Of a DNA stretch of 64,000 bases, positions 26,433-38,400 are shown piece after piece; positions within the stretch are counted from its first letter, which is position 1, and every line of letters starts with the position of its first letter. The DNA is from Anisus vortex (Eukaryota; Mollusca; Gastropoda; Planorbidae), in the NCBI GenBank assembly GCA_949126835.1, contig OX421495.1:20613079-20677078 (forward strand), written 5' to 3'. The position numbers were made by a program, and so were the translations under genes. Under the pieces are notes generated by a model that saw nothing but the letters and a program-made list of their open reading frames with translations, searched no databases and had not been told where the DNA came from.

Positions 26433-29400
26433 CTAAACAAATGTTTCAAATAATAGTACACAAGGTGAAGGTGCAATCTTCACCATGTAGCTATAGCGCT
26501 TTCCCGCTGTAATAAAGACAACTCTTTCTAATTAAAGGGACATAGCAAGATTATCTTCCAGAAAAAGTAAAAAAAATGAACATGTTAAACCCTTATAGTA
26601 CCGGTCGCGTATATAGTCATCGATTTACTTCTTTTTCTCAGACCCAGTAAGAAAGTCGGTCAGTATTTTAAGGGTTAAGATAATCCTTCTACCAACTGCA
26701 GGCATTTAAAGGTTAACTGCTCTGGCAAATGCAAGTAACCTACAACATCTCCTGCTTGGACATTACCCCCGTAATGTGAAACACAATGAGAAATTAGAGA
26801 TAAAAAATGATAAGTAATAAAAAAAAAGTATTTTTCAATCTTACCTCCCTGGTTCATCCCCCCTCTGTATGACGATGACTGCTGAGAGCTGCCATAGCCT
26901 CCCCTGTTGCTGTTGTTGTACGGCCGGCCGCCACTGCTGTTGTTTCCCCCACCTCCACTGTGGCTGTTCCCGTACTGTGAGCTGCTGTTGCCGCCTGACC
27001 TCTGGAAGTTGGCACCCCCACCACCCCTGCCTCTGCTCTGTTGACTGTTGTAGCCCCCGCCGCGTTGGGCGCCGCTGCTGTAGTTGAATGGAATGGCAGC
27101 AGTTATGGATGGCATCATGCTCTGGGATGACATGACATAGCCCTGACCTCCCATGCCTGCTGTGTTCCTGAAAGCAAAACAATTACGACTTCATCAACTG
27201 GCCTGAAACAGTTTTCTAACAAACAGCCGCACATTTTGCAACAATAGGAATAACTGACCTAATCAACCTATTGGCTTGCTGACACTAAATATCCTGATAT
27301 TATAACGGACCTAATCAACCTATTGGCTGCTGACACTAAATATCCTGATATTATAACTGACCTAATCAACCTATTGGCTGCTGACATGTCCTTGTTATCA
27401 CGATAGCCACTGTTGGGTTGAAAGCCTAGCTGAGGTCTGTAACGCTGGCCTGGGTTCCTGTTGTTCCAGTTGTCTGGCTTTAAGGTTGGAGGCGGCATCC
27501 TACAACAGAACAAGAACATAGGCACTGTTTAATTTATCGTATATACTCACGTATAAGTCGCACTTTTTTTTACCCAAAATTTCGACAAAAAGTAGGGGTG
27601 CAACTTATACACCCAACACTGTTTTTGAAAAGTCCAAAAAACATCACTACTCTGTCATACAGTTCCCTACATAACCCGTATAGTTGACTTTAATGGTGTA
27701 GAATTACTTAAATGAAGAAACAGATCGGCTACCTTACTTTATCATATGACTAATGGCTGTATTGATCGTTTTTTTAAAATAAATCAAGCGCTGCCTTTAT
27801 TTGATTATTGAAACCAATTTTTAAGGAAAGCTTCCCAATAAGGGTGAATATTTAGTAACTTTTATGTTTCAAAGGTATGCATTTTGGAGAAGTTAAAAGG
27901 CAATGTGACCCCTGAAGGTCAGGGTGCGACTTATACGCGGGTCACATATAAGAAAAATAATCTTCAACTAGGGTGCGACTTATCCACCGGTTCGACTTAT
28001 ACACGAGTATATACGGTAGCCTAGTTGAGCCACATTACAATATAGATCATAAGCCCTACGATTAAGCAAATGTAGCTTATGTATCATAGTGGTTGGGGGA
28101 AAAGTGGGCAGTACGTTCGGCTGACAAACCCAATAGACTTAACATTGACTCAGATACATTTACAATTTAATTTAATAATTATAAGGCCATTATAATGTCA
28201 AAGCTATAAATGTACCAATAAGCTATGTTCATTATATAGAGTCCTTTAACTGTCTTTAGAAATGTTATAATTTTTAAAAAGTACAAATAATAGGGAATAA
28301 AGTACCCTTTGGGCCAAACTGATCATAGGGCTGGTGAAGCAGGGTTCACCAGTTTCTGTGGCCACGGCATACAAGGGGATGTGTGGCCAGCACAATACCC
28401 AGTCGTCTTTACTTTACCCCAACTAATGTTAGGTACCCATCAGAGCTGGGTAGACTCAGGGACACCCTCAAGTCCTGGGAAAAAGTCCTAGCCTCCACCA
28501 GGATTCAAAACCAGGACCTTCGGATTTTTTTACTTTATAAATGCTTCAAATTACTGGTGGGCCCTATTTAGATGTCTCTGGTATATGCAAAAAGATTTTA
28601 TATTCAGCCAATTTGTGTCTAGAACATATGATCTAGTCAGATATATTCAGCATTGAGTGCATTTCATCAATGTATTGGTGAATAAAATGACTTAGACTTC
28701 TAGATTAGGCCTAGTCATTAGTCTGCTATGCCTAGACCCAAAATCATCTGCCTACCAAACTTGTTTTTTGACCAAAGGGAAAAACGTTCATTACAATATG
28801 TTCTTCGTGTTGTCTACCGTAATTTATATTTTTTTTTTTCTAATTGTTGGCCTACGCATACAATATAATATAAGCCTATTCGACAAAATGTAGTGGTTTG
28901 CAGACTCCACGAAGTCTAGACTTGTTGGCGCGGTCGTGGTACGTAGCCAGAGCCAAAGCAAGCATTTCCCACATTGATCGCAAAAACACATTGGAGGCCT
29001 TGTGCATACAATATAATAATTCATAAAACCATGTAGGGCCTACACCTTTAAAAAGTCAATAATGATACCGTCGCCAATGGGCGTAGGCCTATGTCGTGAA
29101 CAACTCCTCTCGTATGGCTAGCTAGGTCTTAAGTAGGCTAAATAGGCCTAATGGAATTTTTACTACATGATATAAGATAGCGTCTTAAATGTCATCGTTT
29201 TCTTTTTAACTAATAAAAAGACCTATTTCTGTGCATTTTGATATAAACATTTTTCAAAATATATCAAAGGCTGTCGATCTGAGAAGAATCAGAAATGTAT
29301 ATCTGCATAAGGCACCTTATCTAGCAGACACCAAACTGTGGGGGAGGGAGCTATATACCATTGTTACCGTCTCAAAGTGAGATGCTTGGCATAGCAAGCG

Positions 29401-32400
29401 TAACACGTGGGAGGTGGGGCTGTTGCGGAATCAATTTCTAGGGACACGTGTTCGAGAAGGAAAAATTTGGGGTCGGCGATATTTTTCAGGACATTTCAGG
29501 AGATTATTTCAAATTTCAGGAGGTTTTCAGGAGTTTTTTGCCATTTTTTTAAACTTCAGGAGGCCGCTGGAACCCTGAGTATTTGATAGAATAAAAATAG
29601 CTTACATATCATATTTAAGGGGGCACGGTAGCCGAGCGGCAGCGCGTTCGACTGGCGAGCCGAAGGTCCCGGGTTCGAATCCTGGTTCAGGCCAGGATTT
29701 TTTCCTGGGTCTGGAGGGTGTCCTTGAGTGTACCCAGCTCTGATGGGTACCTGACATTAGTTGGGGTAAAGTAAAGGCGGCTGTGCATAGTACTGGCCAC
29801 ACAATCACCTAGTATGCCGTGGCCACAGAAACTGGGGAACGCTGCTTCATCGGACCTATGGATCAATTCGGTCCGACGGGTACTTTACTTTATATATCAA
29901 ATTTAGACTACAAATTAATGTAGAAGATGAGCAAAAAATAATTTCAGCATCACGGTGGTCCACAAGACAGTATTTGATAAAACAATTTTACATCACCACT
30001 TTAAAAAAAATACCAAAGTTTTAGTTTCCAAAAGTTACAACCCAATGGTAAACACTTACACTGCTCCGGGTAAAACCTCAGCCTTGAATATGTGATCTGG
30101 ATCAAACTGCAAATCTCTGTAGCAGACCCTAGTGGACAGACAAGGAAAACATTACTTATTTGCAAATATTTACAATCACAGCAAGATAATGGTAACTTAT
30201 TTAATAAATGAATGGCATTGAAGAGAGGACAGAACAGCGTAAAGATATTTCACTGCACTAAGCATGACATGGGAATCCCAAACTTACGTGATGCACTTGT
30301 TCTCACATATATCTTCTACATCTGGCAGTGGCGTTGGCATTACTCTAGAAACAAAAGAATTGGGGTTTGAAGAATGAAAGTAGATAAAGAAAAGCATCAT
30401 GTTCACAAAAATGAAATCACATTTAATGCAAGTCAGAATGTGAAGTTTAAGAATACACAAATATATATATAATATATGGATCAACTCACCCTCCTTTTTC
30501 AATATTATATTCATCTGACCAAACAAAGCCAGCCATGCCATTGGTTAGTTTTCTGTCTAGGTCAACAGGCTGAAAAAGGGATCATTTCGGCATCTTATTA
30601 TATATATAATACTTCTATTGTAATCTCAGAGCGCATTTAACATTCAGCTACAGACATGCATAAAACATGGATATAATTCTCTAGGCTAAAAAAAAAATTA
30701 AAGCTAATTGATAATATTAAACTTTACAAACATAGGACAAAGCCAATAAATGTAGCATTAACCAAAATAATATGCAAGTAAAAGTAGGGGTCTAAATTAG
30801 TTTAACGAAGGTAAATATTAAAATAATGGGTTTTCAAGTTCTTTTTAAAAGTGACAATAGAACTTGATCGCCTGAGCTGGTTAGAAAGTAGATTCCAAAC
30901 TTTTGGGCCAGACATTGAGAAGGCCAACGGTCGTCAGAGAGCAACGGGGCACCTCCAGAAGCGAGGGGTCTGTAGAACGGAGTATTCTGTGCGGAACATG
31001 AGGATCGATTAGTTCCTTGAGATGGGACGACATATCGTTGTTATGAAGGCGCTGATGGCAAAGTATCGCCACTTTGCATTCAATTCTGGCTCTCACACAT
31101 ATATATATAGAGAGAGATCCATATCACACTACAAAAATAAAACAAATTTCAATTCTAGTTTCTATAAAAAAACAGAGCCCTATGGCTATTAGTATCATGT
31201 ATTGCCCAGTAGATTAACTCATTTGCTACTAACCTAGTTTCCAAAGACACCCCGGAAAATACTCGCCAAAGGGAAGGAACTCCGTATTAAATTTAGTAAA
31301 TTATTTTTTAATATTTTTTTTTAATGACTAAATATTCCCCAAAGTGAATAAAAATTACATCATATAATAGATAAATATCTTAGCTTTCTGGAAATGTATA
31401 CTTTAATACATAAAAAATGCCGAATTATCGGTAGAATCATTCGCTGAGTGTTGAGACCCTAGGATTTGGCTAAATATTTTCACTAGCCCTGGCGTCAAAG
31501 TTCGATAAAGTATAAAAAAGCCCATAAATCGAGTTGTAATGGAAATTCATCTAAGTCTATATATCTGCAGCATCCTGATTATCAGAACTATTGTTAAATG
31601 TTATATTTGGAGGTATAGAGCTATTGATAAAAAGAGTAAAAAATTAAAAGCGAAGGCTATAAAAAAAAGTATTACAAGACGAAAGGCCAGTGAAAACTAC
31701 TCGTATTTTGAACGCGCAGCGCAAAAAAACAAGACTTAATAAAAACATCCGGTTTTTATTAACGAAAAAGACTATATTCCTACTTTTTAAAAGCTGTGCT
31801 TGCAGCATTAAAAAAAACAGAACGCATGGCGAAAAAACAAGAAACGACATTAGGTTAGTCACACACGTGGCGGCCGCTTTAGGGCGTGTTAGTACGGAGG
31901 GGGGGGGGGGTAGGTCGCATTGAGTCGCAGTAGTAGCAAATGAGTTAATGAAGAAGCGGTAGCACAACTTACATCTTTAGTGAAGCCACCTTCATACAAT
32001 CCCTCCAAGAAATCAAAAGCTGGATGCTGAATGCCAAGAAACAATCTGTCATTCCCTTTTGTATTTCTTTTTCCTACAAGAATTCAGAGGCAACCAATTA
32101 CAAATGAATTTATCCATGGAAAAATTACATAGTATAAATTGAATACAGATGTCAACTAAAATGTAAATTTAAAGGACTTGCAAGATTAACGTACGTTCTG
32201 CAGCTGTGAGATCTGGATAAACTGTTTCCAGGGCGCTGTGTAGTCTGGTTTCATCCACAAATGGAAGCAGTGCCACTCCTAGAACAAACATAATGTACGA
32301 TAGAACAAACTAATTATGTATGCATATTTGAAAAGAGAATTCAATTAACACTAGCAAGAAAAATAATAATGATTCAAAATAACTAAGTAAACTGTTACAA

Positions 32401-35400
32401 TAATTTAAGAAAGTAAGGAAAATACCACTTCCAGGAAGCACAGCCCTGGCAAAGTTACACAGAAATTAAACATTGGCATAAAAGCATCAATTTGATCAGA
32501 CTGTCACAATAGCTAAATGAACCTGTCACAATAGCTAAATGAACCTGTCACAATAGCTAAATGAACCTGTCACAATAGCTAAATGAACCTGTCACAATAG
32601 CTAAATGAACCTGTCACAATAGCTAAATGAACCTGTCACAATAGCTAAATGAACCTGTCACAGTAGCTAAATGAACCTGTCACAGTAGCTAAATGAACCT
32701 GTCACAATAGCTAAATGAACCTGTCACAGTAGCTAAATGAACCTGTCACAGTAGCTAAATGAACCTGTCACAATAGCTAAATGAACCTGTCACAATAGCT
32801 AAATGAACCTGTCACAATAGCTAAATGAACCTGTCACAATAGCTAAATGAACCTGTCACAATAGCTAAATGAACCTGTCACAATAGCTAAATGAACCTGT
32901 CACAATAGCTAAATGAACCTGTCACAATAGCTAAATGAACCTGTCACAATAGCTAAATGAACCTGTCACAATAGCTAAATGAACCTGTCACAATAGCTAA
33001 ATGAACCTGTCACAATAGCTAAATGAACCTGTCACAATAGCTAAATGAACCTGTCACAATAGCTAAATGAACCTGTCACAATAGCTAAATGAACCTGTCA
33101 CAATAGCTAAATGAACCTGTCACAATAGCTAAATGAACCTGTCACAATAGCTAAATGAACCTGTCACAATAGCTAAATGAACCTGTCACAATAAATAAAT
33201 CTTTTTGACATATGTACAATACCTTGCCAAGCAAATTTTTTGCCATTCAAATCTATTTTGAAATCTATTGGGTAGAAGTCAATGATAGGGGACTCCTGTA
33301 TTGGGAATATAGTGAACGACATTATAATTTGTATATAGTATATTACACATTTTACAAGTAGAAATTTAGGGCAGTAACTAGTAATAAAAATAACACAGTA
33401 ATATAAATTATTCCAAACAAAAGTGTGCTTTAGTGTGCACACTATTTTTTAGATTGAAACTAGTCAACTCGAGAAAATATCAAGAAAACATAGAAAGTTT
33501 TATCAAAAGTTGGATGACTGATGGCTGGAAAGCACACCCCAAGTTTGTTTTGGTAGTTAAATAATGCTATTATTAGTATTTCTAAATCAACAATCTGAAT
33601 TAAGTATTTTCTTTTTTTTTTTTTTCTATTAGGAGGTGCATCCAATTTTTACATCCTTGCACCTCCTTTGGGTAAGTTTAGATGAGAGCCATAGCTGGGG
33701 GGGGGGAAGGGGGAGGGGGGGGTGTGACCCAAGCTTCCTACACCTGTGTGAAATATCTAATCATGAGAAGATCTACAGGTTGAGTAGGGAAGATTTTCAG
33801 TTAAAGATAATAGAATTATCCCTATTTGAATCTAGGATACATATGGATTGTTCATTGATGGTAATTAATAAGTAGTAATGTTACCAACTGTGTAGTTAAT
33901 GTAATGTTTGAATAAATACATATAGGCTACATTTTTTAGTTATAAAATATTTATATTATTTTCAAAGACTTTTAACAGCTTGATCATTTGAAAGTTATAA
34001 ATCGTAAGCCATTTATTTTATTTTTTAAAGAAAAAAACATCTTAGAAATATTAGCTCAAATAAAACGGGTTAATTATCTCCCTTTAATAAAAAAAAATGT
34101 TTCCACATTTAATCCAATAGTGATGCCAATCAAGTTATGTTTTGTAATATAACAAATATTACTGACTAATTATTACTTCTTTATATAAATTCAACATTAT
34201 GTATTCAAAATAACATTTAATTATTAGAGGATTAAAATAATTTACGTTAAACAGGTGTAAAAAAATATTCTAGTATTTCTTAAAATATGTTTTCTTTTCA
34301 GTTTTTTTTAAAGATAATAAATAAGCACAAATCTAGTCGGCCTAAAAAAAAATGCAGAAACTATATTAACTTCCAGAGGGGTGGTGGGGGGGGGGTATGG
34401 GCGCTAAAATTAAGTTGGGGAGCTGTGAGCCGAACAAAGTTGAAAACCTATGACCTAGAACAAATAAACTAAGTATCAAAACAACACTATGCAGACACAC
34501 AAAAACAAAAAGCAAATCTACGACAAAAAGACGACATGGTGGTGGTGAAAGAAATACAATGAACTCACTGGATCTTCCATTAGAGTCTGCCAAGTGATCG
34601 GCAGGTGTTTCTTACTGGCCGCAGGAAACACACCCATCAGCTGTTCCAGTGGCTTGAACTGTTCAACGGTAAATATGCATAGGTCAATATGGAAAGGCTA
34701 AAAATTAACATTAGTACTTTCCCTAACATTTATCATTTATACAATGCAATCCAATATCAAACATAAGTTTTGTCAAACATTCAGCAATGATCTTTTTATA
34801 ACACTGTTTAGCCCTACCAGTACCATTATGTAAAACACACAAATTCTAATCATTACAATTAAGTCTCTGTTGAGATTCAATGCTATTAAATTTGACAGTG
34901 TTACATTTTAAGATGAACAATGTTGCAAATTCTTAATGAAAAGAATACTAAAACCAAAAAAATAAGAACCTACTGGTTGTGTGTTTTTCTCAAAGTCATT
35001 TGGCAAATCTCCAATATTGACAAAGTCTGAAGCAAATGGAGCATAGTGGTAAGGAAAATACCACTTCCAGGAAGCACAGCCCTGGAAAAGTTACACAGAA
35101 ATTAAACATTGGCATAAAAGCATCAATTTGATCAGAAATAAATAGATCTACAGTAACTCAAAAGATTTGCACAACATACCAGGCTAAGAAATTAACAAAA
35201 TTCTTTTTTAAACATCTCACCTGATAATAATACCTCAGTACCCAACACAGACCACGAACATAATGCCTTGCCTGTATGAAGAATTAGCAAAACAAGTGAT
35301 TAATTAATTTTTTTAAAAAAACATTACTAATGTTGGCTTTATTGAAAACAGAAAGATAGAGGACAGTCTGAAAAAAGCTTCACACATATTTCTTGATGGT

Positions 35401-38400
35401 GGAGTAGTCAATGTTTGCAGGGTGAAAGCTGTCAATAGACCAGTACAGTAGAAGATGTCAATAGCCCAGTACAGTAAAAGATGTCAATAGACCAGAACAG
35501 TAAAAGATGTCAATAGACCAGTACAGTAAAAGATGTCAATAGACCACATACCACATTGTAGCGGAACTCTTGGTCATCAGGATCCACATTAAATTTGGAC
35601 TTGTAGTATCTGTCTCTCCAGCCATCTTCCCACAATCTGATCAGAGAAAGAAACACAAAAATGTGGCAATTTATTTTTATTTATGCATTCTGGTATTGAT
35701 TTAAATATCCAATCACAGCAAGTTCAGCGTGACACCACCATTAAATAAAATTATGGTCATATGAGTAATGCAAATTTAATTTTTCACATCAAATCTTATA
35801 CACTTTGTAAATTCACTTGCTAAAACTCCTAATTTCGAGTTCCTTATTCTAAAATCATTTCAAAATACTAAAGGTTTTACAAAACCCTGGGGAGACCTTT
35901 CCAAAACTTTACTGAGCCTTGTAAAGTGCAAAGCCAACTCTGTTTGCCCAAATTTTCTTGGGCCTTGTTTTTCTAACCCAGTTTTCCCAAACTTTCCTAG
36001 GCCTTGTAGCACCAACTCGTGTCAAGCCAAACTTTCCCAGCCCATACCAAACCCGTCAAGCCAACCATTCTCTAACCTGACATCATCTGGAGCCTCTTCT
36101 TCTTCTGACTCATCATCATCGTCCATTCCACGACCACCCTGCTCCGTGGACTTTCTTTTAGAACCAACTGCTTCCCCCTGTTTCTCCTGGACAATCAGTG
36201 CCTTGAGTTCTGCTGTGGCTCCACCCGCCCCGGCAGAAGTGGACATGTTCTGTCTGCGGCTGTCATACGCTGCCTGCCTTGGATTTGATACAGCTACTGA
36301 GGAACCGGGCCTTCCAAGAGCCTGAAACAAAGAAATTATCCATAATAATAAATGTTAGGCAAGCCTTGAATTAAAGAAAAAAAAAAAGTGTTACCAAGCC
36401 CAATAGGTTGGTTAATAAAAATGTGTTATTTCTCATAGCTGAATATATATCTTATTGCCTTAATTCTGAAATAATTACAGATAAATTTACCTGAGGAGCA
36501 AACTGCCCTCCCATCATCCACTTTGGTCTCTGTGCATTTTGTTGCTGTAAACAAAAACAAAAGAGTTTGCAACGATTGAATTTTCTAACATATTTTTAAA
36601 ACATCTACAGCATGCACTGAATTATCACTCACCATTTTAATTCTCCTTTTCTTATCTTTATCTCTGCGTTTGAAATCCAGCTAATGAATAGAAGAAATGC
36701 AAAGTACAGTAGAAATGATAAATGACATTAGTTAGAAAAGTACAGTAGAAATGATAAATGACATTAGTAAGAAAAGTACAGTAGAAATGATAAATGACAT
36801 TAGTTAGAAAAGTACAGTAGAAATGATAAATGACATTAGTTAGAAAAGTACAGTAGAAATGATAAATGACATTAGTTAAAAAAGTACAGTAGAAATGATA
36901 AATGACATTAGTTAAAAAAGTACAGTAGAAATTATAAATGACATTAGTTAGAAAAGTACAGTAGAAATGATAAATGACATTAGTTAAAAAAGTACAGTAG
37001 AAATGATAAATGACATTAGTTAGAAAAGTACAGTAGAAATGATAAATGACATTAGTTAGAAAAGTACAGTAGAAATGATAAATGACATTAGTTAGAAAAG
37101 TACAGTAGAAATGATAAATGACATTAGTTAAAAAAGTACAGTAGAAATGATAAATGACATTAGTAAGAAAAGTACAGTAGAAATGATAAATGACATTAGT
37201 AAGAAAAGTACAGTAGAAATGATAAATGACATTAGTTAGAAAAGTACAGTAGAAATGATAAATGACATTAGTTAGAAAAGTACAGTAGAAATGATAAATG
37301 ACATTAGTTAAAAAAGTACAGTAGAAATGATAAATGACATTAGTTAAAAAAGTACAGTAGAAATGATAAATGACATTAGTTAGAAAAGTACAGTAGAAAT
37401 GATAAATGACATTAGTTAAAAAAGTACAGTAGAAATGATAAATGACATTAGTTAAAAAAGTACAGTAGAAATGATAAATGACATTAGTTAGAAAAGTACA
37501 GTAGAAATGATAAATGACATTAGTTAGAAAAGTACAGTAGAAATGATAAATGACATAAGTAAGAAAAGCAATAAACTCAATAGGAAAACACAGAATCATT
37601 ATCAGATTACAAACATTAACTAAAACTAACTTTCAGCACTGGACTGACAGTGAAAGAAATTGAAACAAATTTAAATTATATCCGTATCACTTTAAAACTT
37701 ATCATAGGATAATAAGTCAGCTTATCCATGCATGTCAAATAAAGATAAAACTGTCTAAACAATATCATTTAATGTTAGAACTAAGGAATGCCCTGATACA
37801 TGCCTGTTTATATAGGCGAGTAGGATAGAGTTGAGTGGCTTACTTCAGTTTGTCTTCTTTTCTTAAAGATTTCATCTTCAACTTTGCCCAATTCTGAAAT
37901 GATATTTTCTCATTGTAAGTAACACATGCTTCAATAGATATACCGTAGTTGGTCTGAGGTAAATTATAACACAGGTCCATATGAATTCGTATAAGATTTA
38001 TATTAACTTTGTAGCGGGCAATGTTTACATTGTGGGGATCAACTTTATATATAAATCAGACTTTGCAAAAAAACTTTGTGAATGAAAGAAAAAATTATTC
38101 ATTCACGTGTAACTACCAGAAAATAGTCTATCACAGCTTAAGACTATTGTGCCCATAATAACTGCATGGGTAGCTGGAAGCCTCTACAATATTGCCCAAC
38201 AAAAAAAACTTGTTGCTTTGTACATGGAATGTAAATATAGCTCTCTATTGGCCAGACATAAAGTCACAAATAACTACTTTTAGATCATGGTTAGTCTGTA
38301 TGACTTGCTTTTCTTGACTACATGAACGTAAGTTACAGTGGTTAGTGATCTGTTCCCTTCAGACAAAGAAATCCTCACCTATTGTTATTAATTATAATTT

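Noticed and set aside
26675..26760. Alternative XRN2 tail reading [14 protein letters not shown]
   Set aside because: The acceptor (GTAATGTCCAAG) lacks a good pyrimidine tract and the segment overlaps a piggyBac-like end. The 26506 acceptor looks better, though neither is proven.
29620..29700. Functional tRNA gene
   Set aside because: A and B boxes are present but the sequence continues into a shared 200-bp body with a target duplication. It is a SINE head.
32500..33193. CRISPR-like array
   Set aside because: The 22-bp units are directly adjacent without unique spacers and lie in an animal gene intron, so this is a minisatellite.
36658..37599. 313-codon minus frame with 12-residue repeats, resembling a repetitive membrane protein
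   Set aside because: It is the 36-bp minisatellite read in frame, inside an XRN2 intron. A unit divisible by three without stops stays open automatically.
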